Shown piece by piece: positions 33,272 through 44,133 of a stretch of 64,000 nucleotides of DNA (position 1 is its first letter; every line of letters starts with the position of its first letter). The translations under genes and the position numbers were made by a program. The notes beneath the pieces are model-generated. The model had not been told where the DNA came from. It saw nothing but the letters and a program-made list of their open reading frames with translations, and did no database searches. The stretch comes from Arion vulgaris (Eukaryota; Mollusca; Gastropoda; Stylommatophora; Arionidae): assembly GCA_020796225.1 (NCBI GenBank), contig CM036760.1, positions 3,414,501 through 3,478,500 of the forward strand. The letters run 5' to 3'.

Positions 33272-33680
33272 GCCATCATCATCAAGTAGCTTGTCCTGAG
33301 CAGAACTTTACCACCTTAACAATCCTTCGGAATTTCTCTCTCTCATAGACCAAATGTCCTGTCTCTGCAGCGGTCATGCTCAAACCATCAGTTACAGGAT
33401 GAATCCAGCTTCTCCGTGGTCTTCCTCTTCTTCTGTTTGCTGGGATGCCTCCTTCCTTGATAGGATTCACCAGTGTCTTTTTATATATCCAAAATACTTT
33501 AATTTTCTCTTTCTAATTTGTAGCATCCCTAGTTTTCTTTGAGTTTGATTCTTTCTAGATAGATCTATTTGTTTTCTTCTCTGTCCAAGATATACAGGGG
33601 ACTCTTCTGTAACAGTTATATTCAAAAGCACATATATGTTTTTCCACTGCTTTGTTAAGTGTCCATGCTTCACAGCTATA
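33272..33680 (-). mobile_element. LINE C-terminal fragment (SWIHPVTDGLSMTAAETGH)
   Basis: The minus strand reads RRRGRPRRSWIHPVTDGLSM, TAAETGHLVYEREKFRRIV and, upstream, SPVYLGQRRKQIDLSRKN. This is the most uninterrupted member of the family also at 4290, 19165, 27050 and 62785. Confidence 0.82.
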
Positions 33681-34127
33681 TATGTACCAGCTCATATATG
33701 TTCGATTACGTCAAGCAGATTGTAGTCTTGGTATCACACCGAGACCCTTGTCAATTATATCATAATATAATTATAGTTTCTGCTACTTCCGTAGAGGTTT
33801 GGAATCTAGAAAAAAAACTCAACACCCACATTTGGGGGGATGGGTGGTGGGGGGATGGACTTGAAGCTTATTGTTTATTTCTACAAGTGATTAGGGTGTC
33901 GGATAGCGTATATTATTGTTCCCCGTGAGGGAGCTGCTATTATCTATATCACTAAGGCTCTAAGAATCACAACATAGATTACAATGTATCACTGAAACAC
34001 ATACATTGCTTTAATCTTTAACAGTAGTGGCGTATACAAACAAATGTTAGGTGAGGTTCAGTTCCAAGCGACATGTTTGTAATACAACTAATATTAATAT
34101 GAAATGGAACTGGTATTAAAACAAAGA
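33681..34127. other. Unassigned stretch in tbx20 intron 4
   Basis: Includes a G-rich run near 33835-33865. No supported feature. Confidence 0.5.
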
Positions 34128-34440
34128 TCAGAATACTAAGAGCTAGCATATTCCCAGTGACGTTTTGAGAGTGTGAAACATGGGCATTTAACAAGGCAGT
34201 GGAAAAATTATATATTTATTTTTCAATATGTGTCAGAAAGAGTGCCCTGTACCATGGACAGAGAAGAAAACAAATAGATCTATCTAGAAAGAATCGAACT
34301 CAAAGGAAACTCATAACTGATGCTACAAATAAGAATGAGAAAATTGAAGTTTTTGAACATATAAAAAGATAGGGCGAGTTGGAAAAGATTATTATGAAAG
34401 GAGGCATCCATGCAAAGAGGAAGAATACAGATCCCATGGA
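34128..34440 (+). mobile_element. LINE C-terminal fragment
   Basis: The plus strand reads ECETWAFNKAVEKLYI, then YHGQRRKQIDLSRKNRTQRK. Same family as 33272 but opposite in orientation. Frame breaks follow. Confidence 0.77.
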
Positions 34441-34448
34441 TTTCTGAT

Positions 34449-34800
34449 GTGATAGCGCTCGAGTGGTTACCGGCGCCCAAATTGGGGGTGTAAAGAATAG
34501 AACCATTGTTACCTGCCAAGCATGTCGAAAGAGGTGACTAGGAGGTTGGTGGGGCTAGCTACCCCACTGTAAAAACACTAGATGGCTACAGAACGGAGAG
34601 CGAACCGAGTAAAGGCTGGCTGAAACCGGACACATCGCCGAAGAATAAGCTCCTGAGCTCCAAATGGTGCTGAAAATGTGACGTAAAACACACCAATGCT
34701 AAGGCTGCATGAATCAGATTTCCACATGAATAGAATTTATGGGAGATCTGGTACATCGGTCTGGGCGGTGATTGCGAGAGAAAGAGAGATGTGATTGAGG
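34449..34800 (+). mobile_element. SINE family F, fuller copy with E-type head
   Basis: The first 100 bp (gagtggttaccggcgcccaa, gtgtaaagaatagaacca, catgtcgaaagaggtgac) match the head and core of family E. The rest (agagcgaaccgagtaaaggc, gagctccaaatggtgctga, tgcatgaatcagattt) is the F body, ending in a GA tail. Heads and bodies are therefore modular between families. Confidence 0.78.
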
Positions 34801-34910
34801 ATTTGAGCGTGACCACAGAAGATGAGGGAATTAAGAGAGAGAAATTCCGAAGGATGTTAGGGTGACACATTTCAGAACAGAACAAGCTATTGAATGACAA
34901 ACAAGAAGAT

Positions 34911-35292
34911 TCAACGTGGCTCAGTAGAGACTAAACGTGGCTCAGTAGAGACTAAACGTGGCTCAGCAGAGACTAAACGTGGCTCAGCAGAGACTAAACG
35001 TGGCTCAGCAGAGACTAAACGTGGCTCAGTAGAGACTAAACGTGGCTCAGTAGAGACTAAACGTGGCTCAGCAGAGACTAAACGTGGCTCAGCAGAGACT
35101 AAACGTGGCTCAGCAGAGACTAAACGTGGCTCAGCAGAGACTAAACGTGGCTCAGTAGAGACTAAACGTGGCTCAGTAGAGACTAAACGTGGCTCAGCAG
35201 AGACTAAACGTGGCTCAGCAGAGACTAAACGTGGCTCAGCAGAGACTAAACGTGGCTCAGCAGAGACTAAACGTGGCTCAGCAGAGACTAAA
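34911..35292. repeat. 21-bp minisatellite, about 18 copies
   Basis: The unit is cgtggctcagcagagactaa plus a, nearly perfect except for a t/c change in cag(c/t)agag. The period is seven codons, so a RGSAETK open frame runs across it. There is no evidence that it is translated. Confidence 0.97.
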
Positions 35293-35334
35293 GCAACAAC
35301 AAAACCAATAGAAAGTAACTAATATAAATACAAA

Positions 35335-35667
35335 ACTATTGAGATTTTGAAGAGCTTGTATTTGTCCAGTATCAACGTATGGCTATCAGGCATGGATTAT
35401 TGATGTTTTAAACAGGAGAAAATCAATGACTTTGAATTCAAATGTTAAAACAAAAATATCCATATTACCATAGACAGATGTAAGAACAGATATGCCCATT
35501 TTGTAACACCTTGAAGGAGAAGTCAAGAAAATAGTGAAGAGTAAAATAACATATTTTGAACATATAGAACGACATGATTTTCTGGAGACGATCCTTCTGG
35601 GGGGCATCATTCCAATTCGAAGAGGGGCAGACGAGAACGAAGATTAAGTTGGATGCAAGATGTCAGA
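35335..35667 (+). mobile_element. LINE C-terminal fragment leading into a tandem array
   Basis: The plus strand reads KSKITYFEHIERHDFLETIL, LGGIIPIRRGADEN and then WMQDVRDELSMTAVDGGH, the same tail as in the 4290 and 33272 family. The last part of this coding sequence is the first unit of the 55-bp array that follows. Confidence 0.82.
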
Positions 35668-37095
35668 GACGAGTTGAGTATGACTGCGGTAGATGGTGGG
35701 CACATAATGCAGGACAGTGAAACACGAGTTGAGTATGACTGCGGTAGATGGTGGGCACATAATTCAGGACAGTGAAACACGAGTTGAGTATGACTGCGGT
35801 AGATGGTGGGCACATAATGCAGGACAGTGAAACACGAGTTGAGTATGACTGCGGTAGATGGTGGGCACATAATGCAGGACAGTGAAACACGAGTTGAGTA
35901 TGACTGCGGTAGATGGTGGGCACATAATGCAGGACAGTGAAACACGAGTTGAGTATGACTGCGGTAGATGGTGGGCACATAATGCAGGACAGTGAAACAC
36001 GAGTTGGGTATGACTGCGGTAGATGGTGGGCACATAATGCAGGACAGTGAAACACGAGGTTGAGTATGACTGCGGTAGATGGTGGCACATAATTCAGGAC
36101 AGTGAAACACGAGTTGAGTATGACTGCGGTAGATGGTGGGCACATAATGCAGGACAGTGAAACACGAGTTGAGTATGACTGCGGTAGATGGTGGGCACAT
36201 AATGCAGGACAGTGAAACACGAGTTGAGTATGACTGCGGTAGATGGTGGGCACATAATTCAGGACAGTGAAACACGAGTTGAGTATGACTGCGGTAGATG
36301 GTGGGCACATAATGCAGGACAGTGAAACACGAGTTGAGTATGACTGCGGTAGATGGTGGGCACATAATGCAGGACAGTGAAACACGAGTTGAGTATGACT
36401 GCGGTAGATGGTGGACACATAATGCAGGACAGTGAAACACGAGTTGAGTATGACTGCGGTAGATGGTGGGCACATAATGCAGGACAGTGAAACACGAGTT
36501 GAGTATGACTGCGGTAGATGGTGGGCACATAATGCAGGACAGTGAAACACGAGTTGAGTATGACTGCGGTAGATGGTGGGCACATAATTCAGGACAGTGA
36601 AACACGAGTTGAGTATGACTGCGGTAGATGGTGGGCACATAATGCAGGACAGTGAAACACGAGTTGAGTATGACTGCGGTAGATGGTGGGCACATAATGC
36701 AGGACAGTGAAACACGAGTTGAGTATGACTGCGGTAGATGGTGGGCACATAATGCAGGACAGTGAAACACGAGTTGAGTATGACTGCGGTAGATGGTGGG
36801 CACATAATTCAGGACAGTGAAACACGAGTTGAGTATGACTGCGGTAGATGGTGGGCACATAATGCAGGACAGTGAAACACGAGTTGAGTATGACTGCGGT
36901 AGATGGTGGGCACATAATTCAGGACAGTGAAACACGAGTTGAGTATGACTGCGGTAGATGGTGGGCACATAATGCAGGACAGTGAAACACGAGTTGAGTA
37001 TGACTGCGTAGATGGTGGCAATAATGCAGGACAGTGAAACACGAGTTGAGTATGACTGCGGTAGATGGTGGACACATAATGCAGGACAGTGAAAC
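35668..37095. repeat. 55-bp satellite derived from LINE coding sequence, about 26 copies
   Basis: The unit is gttgagtatgactgcggtag, atggtgggcacataatgcag, gacagtgaaacacga. In the first unit it encodes LSMTAVDGGHIMQDSETR in frame with the LINE at 35335-35667. Main variants are ataattcagg for ataatgcagg and rare single-base losses. As 55 is not a multiple of three, all three antisense frames are open over long stretches; the longest is not a gene. Confidence 0.97.
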
Positions 37096-37096
37096 A

Positions 37097-37318
37097 TTTT
37101 TAAGTGGCTAAGACGTTCTGAAGGTTGTGAGTTCAAATCTGGACAGAGTAACATCAGCAATTATTTTCATGAGAACCCTAAGATTGTTGCTGAGGCTACG
37201 GAGTCCGTGCTTTGTGCAACACTGAACTATAGACGTGTCATTTCTGCATATAGGGACAGATTTATATGTGGAAACCCGGTACAATGAAGTCAGTCCTTTA
37301 AAAGAAGAAGAAGTAGAA
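37097..37318 (+). mobile_element. SINE family B copy, moderately diverged
   Basis: Carries taagtggctaagacgttctg, gagttcaaatctggacag, gattgttgctgaggctacgg and aaacccggtacaatgaagtc, with a gaagaagaag end. It starts immediately after the 55-bp array. Confidence 0.8.
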
Positions 37319-37335
37319 GAGTGATGTCATGAAAG

Positions 37336-37530
37336 CCAAGTTCCAACATGGACAAGTTTGATGCTGAGATTGGGTCAAGTTCCAACATGGACAAGTTTGA
37401 TGCTGAGATTGGGCCAAGTTCCAACATGGACAAGTTTGATGCTGAGATTGGGCCAAGTTCCAACATGGACAAGTTTGATGCTGAGATTGGGCCAAGTTCC
37501 AACATGGACAAGCTTGATGCTGAGATTGGC
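37336..37530. repeat. 39-bp minisatellite, 5 copies
   Basis: The unit is caagttccaacatggacaag followed by tttgatgctgagattgggc. The period of 13 codons keeps frames open on both strands. Very low divergence. Confidence 0.95.
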
Positions 37531-37789
37531 AAATATTCTCAAACGTGTTTTGTTATTACTTGGAGTAGAGAGTTGAGGGTAATTGAGATGGAGAGGCAAT
37601 TCCCGTTAGTAAAACTTAACATTCATTTGACAGGCTACATCTGAAGTCAAAGGCACGTCATTATAACTGGGTACACTGATAATAAAAAAGCATACATTCA
37701 CGCAAAATAAGTCAAAAGCGCCATACCAAACGCCTGGCTCGCCTGCATTCATGGCGAGCGAGCGCAGAAGAAGAAGAAAGTTGACTCGC

Positions 37790-38095
37790 CGTGCCCTCAG
37801 AAGTGACATACGACAGAAGAAATGTGACTCGACGTGTCCTCAGGGAGTGACATACGACAGAAGAAATGTGACTCGACGTGTCCTCAGGGAGTGACATACG
37901 ACAGAAGAAATGTGACTCGACGTGTCCTCAGGAAGTGACATACGACAGAAGAAATGTGACTCGACGTGTCCTCAGGGAGTGACATACGACAGAAGAAAGT
38001 TGACTCGACATGTCCTCAGGAAGTGACATACGACAGAAGAAATGTGACTCGACGTGTCCTCAGGAAGTGACATACGACAGAAGAAAGTTGACTGG
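37790..38095. repeat. 44-bp minisatellite, about 7 copies
   Basis: The unit is agtgacatacgacagaagaa, atgtgactcgacgtgtcctc, aggg, with a/t variation in the gaa(a/g)tg part. Confidence 0.95.
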
Positions 38096-38171
38096 ATGTG
38101 CACTCAAGAAGCGACATATGACAGATGAAGAAACTATTTTCTACAAATAAAAAGCATACAATCCCTGACAT

Positions 38172-38408
38172 ACAGTGAGTGTCTGTAACTTCAGTGGTAA
38201 TGAGCACGATCACAACCCAAACGTACCTGGTTCAAACTCCACGGCGGAGAAATTTGGAAGCAAATTAATTCCCTTGGATTTTTACGAACTGTAAAAATAG
38301 ACCATTTAGAAAGCAATGGCAAACTACTGAACGTATAAGTGCCGCCTAGAAAATCGACGACCTGTTTACTGTATTTGATGGCTAAGTCCTGTAAAGGATA
38401 TGCTACTA
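38172..38408 (+). mobile_element. SINE family C copy
   Basis: Starts gagtgtctgtaacttcagtg, B-box-like ctggttcaaactcc, and ends ggatatgctactattttatt. The 57-bp array follows directly at its 3' end. Confidence 0.82.
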
Positions 38409-38640
38409 TTTTATTTCCAACATGCATGACATCAATGTCATATATGTATGCCATCTACTTAATATTTTATTTCCAACATGCATGACATCAATGTCATATA
38501 TGTATGCCACCTACTTGATATTTTATTTCCAACATGCATGACATCAATGTCATATATGTATGCCATCTACTTAATATTTTATTTCCAACATGCATGACAT
38601 CAATGTCATATATGTATGCCACCTACTTAATATTTTATTA
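38405..38640. repeat. 57-bp minisatellite, about 4 copies
   Basis: The unit is ttccaacatgcatgacatca, atgtcatatatgtatgccat, ctacttaatattttatt. Each unit holds an inverted repeat atgacat-ca-atgtcat. The unit ends in the same attttatt as the adjacent SINE C 3' end. Confidence 0.95.
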
Positions 38641-39179
38641 TTATTTAGAGTCAAAAAACACGCCCCTGATTCACATAGTTGGTATATTTTGTAATATAAT
38701 AATAGGAGACCGCTCAGTAATCTCCTTCTTATTGACACCATAAACACTAACAGTGTGACTGGTTTGAAGCGTCAACAAACACTTCATGTTGTAGTCACTC
38801 CTGGTGTATTATCGTCACTTTAGACTCGAGTGATAGACATCTGCAGGATGTTCCCGTTTAGACGAATCTTAGCCATGGATCGTATATCCGTTTATGTGCA
38901 TTACGCTCTCACAGTCAGAGGCGTGATATGACAAAGTAAGACGTTCACCCGGGGTAAACTTGAGGATCAGACCGGATGGTTTCAGGTGACGAGAGTCGGG
39001 ATTATTTAGTCTGGCTATCTAGATTATGAGGACGGAGATGAAAGAAGGACGCTCATAGACAATTTGTGTCAGCAATGAACACTTTGCTTATGTCTGTCCT
39101 AGCAGTAAAATGCTATTTTCTATTTGAATGAATATGAAAAAGTACAAATTTCACAATTTAATCCACGTATAATTCAACC
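38641..39179. other. Unassigned stretch
   Basis: No supported gene or repeat in tbx20 intron 4 here. Confidence 0.5.
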
Positions 39180-39420
39180 GTGGGCGTCTGTAGCTTAAGC
39201 GATAGTGAGCTAGATCACAACATAAGCGTACCTGGTTCAAATCCGCGGCGGGCAGTTTTAGCAAATTTATTCGCGTGAATATTTACTAACTGTAAAAATA
39301 GACGCCACCGTTCAGAAAGCAATGGCAAACTACTGAACGTATGAAGGGTGCCTAGAAAATCGTCGACTCGCTTAAATAGTTGTTGAAGACGTCATGTAAA
39401 GCATATGCCACGATATTCAT
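39180..39420 (+). mobile_element. SINE family C copy
   Basis: Starts gtgggcgtctgtagcttaag, B-box-like ctggttcaaatccgcgg, ends gccacgatattcatactt. A good reference copy for the family. Confidence 0.85.
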
Positions 39421-39535
39421 ACTTCAAATAAAACTAGTCAAGACAGAGATGCAGTCTCTATGCAGACTACTGGAAGTTCCAGTTTCAATTTGGAATACCT
39501 TCATTACACTCCGGACATGTCCATAGGTGCTCCGA

Positions 39536-39961
39536 TCACCTTCGTAATATCTCCAACAGCGTCCAGCGACTGATCGTATCAGTTCTATTTTGATTGATGA
39601 GCCTACTCATGTACCTGTTATGCTGTTCTTTTATTGCTACTCCAATCTTCAAACCCAGCTCCTGCAATCTAGTAGTTGACGTGAATTGGTTTGAATGAAA
39701 GCCTTCTTTGCGCCGCACTCTGTAGGGCGTTCAAAATGTCAGCTCTATCCGTTGGCTTGCCTTCTGATATTGTGGCAGAGCCAGCCAGCCTGTCTCCTCT
39801 CGAGTGATTGTCTGATTGCCAACGACACCCATGTGCCCCGGAACGAAGATAAGTGTGATTCTGCAAATTGTTGACCCATGTAGTGATTCAGTCCATTGTC
39901 TGCGCACAGAACTAACCTCGACCTTGCGGATCATACTCAATGAATCACCCAGAATGCACAC
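39536..39961 (-). pseudogene. LINE RNase H domain relic
   Basis: The minus strand reads VCILGDSLSMIRKVEVSS, then LIFVPGHMGVVGNQ and, in a second frame, GDRLAGSATISEG. The D..S..................PGH.G..GN..AD..A pattern is the C-terminal half of RNase H in non-LTR elements. RLQELGLKIGVAI follows. At least one frameshift lies near 39800. A second copy is at 63727. Confidence 0.82.
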
Positions 39962-39969
39962 ATGAGTGT

Positions 39970-40200
39970 GCTGGGAGTGTCAAGAAGAGGCAGGTTTAGG
40001 AATGAAGACATCGGGGAAAACATGGGTACAGCATCAATACTGAACTTCATCAAGAAAGAACAGATTATAAGGTTCGGTCACATAAGCAGATTATCCACCA
40101 ATAGACTTAAATAGCAATATTCCTTGGATACATTGGATACAAGCCAAGATGCCGTTAACGTAAAAGCTGCCCCTCAGAGACAACAGAGGCAGTGAAAAAC
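39970..40200 (+). mobile_element. LINE C-terminal fragment (SILNFIKKEQIIRFGHISRL)
   Basis: The plus strand reads RFRNEDIGENMGTASILNF then IKKEQIIRFGHISRLSTN. Related to 32253 and 17880. Short and truncated. Confidence 0.75.
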
Positions 40201-40224
40201 ACTAAAGTACACACAAAATAATAA

Positions 40225-41580
40225 TTCCTCTCGTACCGTTATACGTTACATAGGGCCTGCAAGTAATTTCTCCATACCGCTCTATCCTGGGCAACTCGCT
40301 CAATCTCCTCCATGGAACTGAGACCGATATTTCCTGCCTCTCTCAGCAAGTTCGTTTCAGGGTCTCCTTAGGTCGACCTCTCTTTCTTGAACCCTTTGCA
40401 TCCCACTTCAATGCTGCTTTGATATTCTTTGATCATTTCTCCTCAAGGTGTGCCCAACATATCTCCATCTTCTCTTTCTTATAACAGTTGTCACTAGTGG
40501 TTGACCAGACATGTCTCTGATTTCATCACTTCTCTGAATTCATTCCATTTATATTCATTATTTTCGCAGACATCTATTTTCAAATGCATTCAACTTACTT
40601 TCTATATCTTTAGTCATTTTCCAACTCTCGCTGGCATATGTTAGGATTGATACAACATTGGAATTGAAAATTCGTAATTTAGTTTTAATACTATATAACT
40701 TGCAGTTCCATATTTTATTTAGACTTTTAAAAGCTGATGTTGCTTTACCAATTCGTATCATAATTTTTTTTAACATTTCCTGTGCAATCAAAATTGCTAC
40801 CCAAATAGGTGAACTGCTCTGTTATTTTTTTATCATTTTAGATTCCAATGTGATATCTACATTACTTGCCATAGGTGTCTTCATTATATTTGTTTTTCAT
40901 AGCTTATCTGCAGTCCAACTTTTGATGCTATAGATGACAAGTTATCTGTTTTCTTTGCATATCTTGGTTGTTTCTACTTAACAAGGCAATATCATCTGCA
41001 AAATCCAAATCTTCTAGTTGACTATTTTCTACCCAATCAATGCCAGTTTCGCCCCTGCAACATTTTCGCATCACCCAGTCAATGGCCACTCCAAACAATA
41101 GCGGAGATAGAATACAGCCTTGCTTTACTCCGGTTTCAACCATAAACCAGTCGCTGTGTCCACCATCAGTGCGAACTGCACACTGTGAACCATCATAGAG
41201 GCTCTTTATAATGTTTATTATTTTGTCTGGTATTCCATAGCATCTCAGAATATTCCACGAGAGATTCTGTTTAGACTATCAAAGGCTTTTTAAAATCGAT
41301 GAAATTTAGTATGAGTGGTTGTTGCTTCTCAATATGTTCCTCCAAAATTAGTCGTAGGGTAATTATTTGGTCTAAGCATCTTCTCCCAGGTCTAAAACCA
41401 GCTTGTTCTTCTCTCAGGGTTGTGTCCACTGCTCCTTTGATTCTATTAAGAATGATTTTGCAGAAAGTCTTGGTCATTACTGATAATAGGGTGATCCCTC
41501 TCCCGTTGTTGCAATCTTTGAGATCACCTTTTTGGGGATCTTAACAATTATTCCCTTCTTCCATTGATCTGGGACAGTCA
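40225..41580 (-). pseudogene. LINE reverse transcriptase relic, longest in the window
   Basis: In minus order: ITLL-like start near 41545, then EEQAGFRPGRRCLDQIITLR, LILNFIDFKK (palm, first catalytic region, truncated before the usual AFDS), GVKQGCILSPLLF (the usual QG.ILSP.LF motif), LEDLDFADDIALLS (the catalytic FADD box), and YASESWKMTKDIESKLNAFE in the thumb, ending near RKRGRPKE-type sequence at about 40380. These are the conserved RT blocks in the right order over 1.3 kb, but in at least three frames. No endonuclease domain is present, so it is a 5'-truncated dead copy. A shorter copy of its 3' end is at 28785. Confidence 0.88.
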
Positions 41581-41660
41581 CACACAAAAGCCCGTTCTAT
41601 AACTCTCGTATTGCACCGATGCTGTGAGGCAAAACATGATTAAAGAAAAGACGATACTAC
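41581..41660 (+). mobile_element. LINE 3' end scrap
   Basis: caaaagcccgttctataa and the following bases match 32515-32580, the 3' part of the LINE at 32253. Too short to interpret further. Confidence 0.55.
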
Positions 41661-42119
41661 AAAGGACAACAGAAAACGAAAATAAACAAATGATTCCTTT
41701 CACGGACGCACTATCACTAGTTACACTACATCTGAAGCCGGAGTAACGGTTGAAAAGGGGAGGGGGGAGTATGGAAGTATAATGTAAAATCTGATGGTGG
41801 TGAAAAATAAGAAATGTTAAGAAAACGACTTTAATATCTTCAAAATATCTACATAATGATACAGGAAGAGCGAACCAAAACAATAATTGCATCACGAAGT
41901 TGGATGTGCTGACGAAAGACGGTTTTACAGTAAATAATAATACAAATTTCTTGCTTGCACTTATTTCATTAGTGACACAGAGACATACATCACCGTATGT
42001 CTTTTTTCTTTCTCTTTTCTTGTGTCTTTTTCTTCTTTTGCCGTTATAAGTCAGCAGGTTTAACTGATGATCGGTTTTCGAGATAGTGCAGGCTTGGTCA
42101 ATTGATATGCTGTAATATT
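41661..42119. other. Unassigned stretch
   Basis: AT-rich with a ttttcttttct-type run near 42005-42040. No supported feature. Confidence 0.5.
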
Positions 42120-42407
42120 GTGAAGTTTTAAGATTTCTGCAACTCCATAATCCATCTTTTTCTTGGTCTGCTCATTCCTATTGATGATTTCATTTTCGAG
42201 TTGTACGATCTTGCAACTGGTGTTGCTAAACTATGTCTAATGTGAACAAATAAGAGAAATGTGTACGATCTTGCAACTGGTGTTGTTAAACTATTTCTAA
42301 TGTGAACAAATAAGAGAAATGACTGATCAACCACTAGAAGCAACCGTTATTAAAAAAGAAAGATTGTGATATGTTGGGCACACTCTGAGAAGAAACAATA
42401 TAAGTAG
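42120..42407. mobile_element. LINE tail scraps with a 60-bp duplication
   Basis: Minus-strand MSRPRKRWIMELQK near 42130-42185 resembles the usual LINE tail. A 60-bp block starting gtacgatcttgcaactggtg is duplicated at about 42205 and 42263. Plus-strand GHTLRRNNISRP near 42370 is another tail-like scrap. Confidence 0.5.
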
Positions 42408-42520
42408 GCCAGCCACGCAAAGCATGTCGTAAGAGGCGATTGAGGTAGGGGCCTAGGAAAGCTACCCTAGTAAATAAAAGCATCGCATAAATCGGATGTG
42501 ATGGCCTACTTGTAGAAAAT
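42408..42520 (+). mobile_element. SINE family D, 5' half
   Basis: Contains catgtcgtaagaggcgattg, aggaaagctaccctagtaa and cggatgtgatggcctac, then stops; the 3' half and GAA tail are missing. Confidence 0.78.
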
Positions 42521-42547
42521 ATAATAATAAAACAATGATAACTGAAT

Positions 42548-42940
42548 TTTCAAAAATGCCAAAGCTGGTCTTTGATGCCAAAGCTAGTCTTTGATGCCAA
42601 AGCTGGTCTTTGATGCCAAAGCTGGTCTTTGATGCCAAAGCTAGTCTTTGCTGCCAAAGCTAGTCTTTGATGCCAAAGCTAGTCTTTGATGCCAAAGCTA
42701 GTCTTTGATGCCAAAGCTAGTCTTTGATGCCAAAGCTAGTCTTTGATGCCAAAGCTAGTCTTTGATGCCAAAGCTAGTCTTTGATGCCAAAGCTAGTCTT
42801 TGATGCCAAAGCTAGTCTTTGATGCCAAAGCTAGTCTTTGATGCCAAAGCTAAAGCTAGTCTTTGATGCCAAAGCTAGTCTTTGATGCCAAAGCTGGTCT
42901 TTGATGCCAAAGCTAGTCTTTGATGCCAAAGCTAGTCTTT
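42548..42940. repeat. 20-bp minisatellite, about 19 copies, at a LINE tail
   Basis: The unit is tgatgccaaagctagtcttt. The last unit runs into gaagtgggaggcaaattgtt, the start of the LINE tail at 42936. The intact LINE copy at 40225 has, at the same place on its coding strand, caaagcagcattgaagtggg, so the array unit probably grew from that position. Confidence 0.95.
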
Positions 42941-43110
42941 GAAGTGGGAGGCAAATTGTTCAAGGACGAAAGGAGGTACAAAGAAACCGTTGGACACTTT
43001 ATTGAAAGATGCGGAGAAATATCGGACTCAACTTTATAGAGAAAACTGAACAGTTGCCAAAGTAGAACGGTATGGAGAAATTGTTTGCATTCCCTATATA
43101 TCTTATAATG
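42936..43110 (+). mobile_element. LINE 3' end fragment (RKRGRPKE family)
   Basis: Plus-strand sequence gtgggaggcaaattgttcaa then ttgtttgcattccctat matches the 28785 fragment in reverse. Frame-shifted. Confidence 0.7.
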
Positions 43111-43124
43111 GCTCAGGGGGAATG

Positions 43125-44080
43125 AACAGAACGTTTCTTCTTCTTTTGTCGTCACACTGCTACCGGGTTGTTGCCAAGTGTCGTGGTTTTCTGTTTTGTC
43201 TTGCGCTGTTCTGGTGGCTTGTGTGATTGTTATCTTTGCTCTTTCACAGGATGCTGCCACGCCATCTAACCATCTTTTCCGTGGTCTTCCTCTTGCCTTC
43301 TTTCCCGATGTTCTGTTGTAGAAGACTCTGTATACTGTGGAGTTTGGATGCATTCTTATTAAGTGGCCAAACCACTTCATTCTTTGTTTATCTATATAAT
43401 TCAAGCACGGTTTTGTGCAACTTTCTTTCTTATGCTGATGTTGGTGATTCTGTCTTTTCTTGTGTTGTTGGTAACTTTTCTCAGGCAACGCATTTCACAT
43501 GTAGTTATTTTTGTGACTGCGCTTTGCTCAATGTCCATGTTTGGCTCTGGTAACACAAAGTAGGTATAAAAATGCTGTTGATCATTTGTTTCTTAGCTGC
43601 CTGTGAAATTTTGGGTGCCTTAACAATGGGGCTAGCTGGTAGGTTACAGCATTTGCTTTTGTACTCTAGCCTCTATCTCTCTATCTAGTTTTCCGTCTTC
43701 TGTGAATATGCTTCCTAAGTATTTGAATTCTTTCACTTGGTGTATTTTAGTGCCATTGACATGGATGTCTAGATTATTATGTTTTCTTCCCATATTCATT
43801 ATTTCTGTTTTAGTGTTGTTGATTTTCATGTCATGTTTCACACAATTATTGTTCAAAGTGTCAATATGATGTTGTAGATCTTGTTCATTTTGATGTATCA
43901 GGCACTGATCATCTGCAAAAAGCAGTTCATTTATTTCATCATTATCTGAATTCGACTCTTGAGTTATTTTATCCATATATGCAATATGTTTATTATACAT
44001 AAATGGCGATAACAAACCAAATGATAAAAACATCAAAGAAGAATATAAGTCATGAAAAGGAAACGTCATCGTTAGCGACA
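43125..44080 (-). pseudogene. LINE reverse transcriptase C-terminal relic
   Basis: Read on the minus strand: INELLFADDQCLIHQNEQDL (catalytic FADD box), KTEIMNMGRKH, VKEFKYLGSIFTEDGKLDR (the usual F.YLG), then a frame change and RMKWFGHLIRMHPNSTVYRV and KKARGRPRKRWLDGVAASCE. It covers the second half of the palm, the thumb and tail, and ends in a 3' untranslated part with ctgctaccgggttgttgcc. Other copies of the tail are at 24025 and 61405. Confidence 0.87.
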
Positions 44081-44133
44081 CCAACAGTATGTGTTTCTAT
44101 ATCAGTAGCATGCAAGTAGTTCCTATATCTCAC

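Noticed and set aside
34894..35322. RGSAETK repeat protein
   Set aside because: A 21-bp array with no conserved flanking coding sequence or promoter; divergence is not codon-biased as far as can be seen.
35607..37160. 517-residue antisense open frame over the 55-bp array
   Set aside because: It repeats every 55 residues because three 55-bp units make 165 bp; all three antisense frames are open. No start, splice or domain evidence.
37348..37644. MDKFDAEIGPSSN repeat protein
   Set aside because: 39-bp array of five near-identical units open in several frames on both strands.
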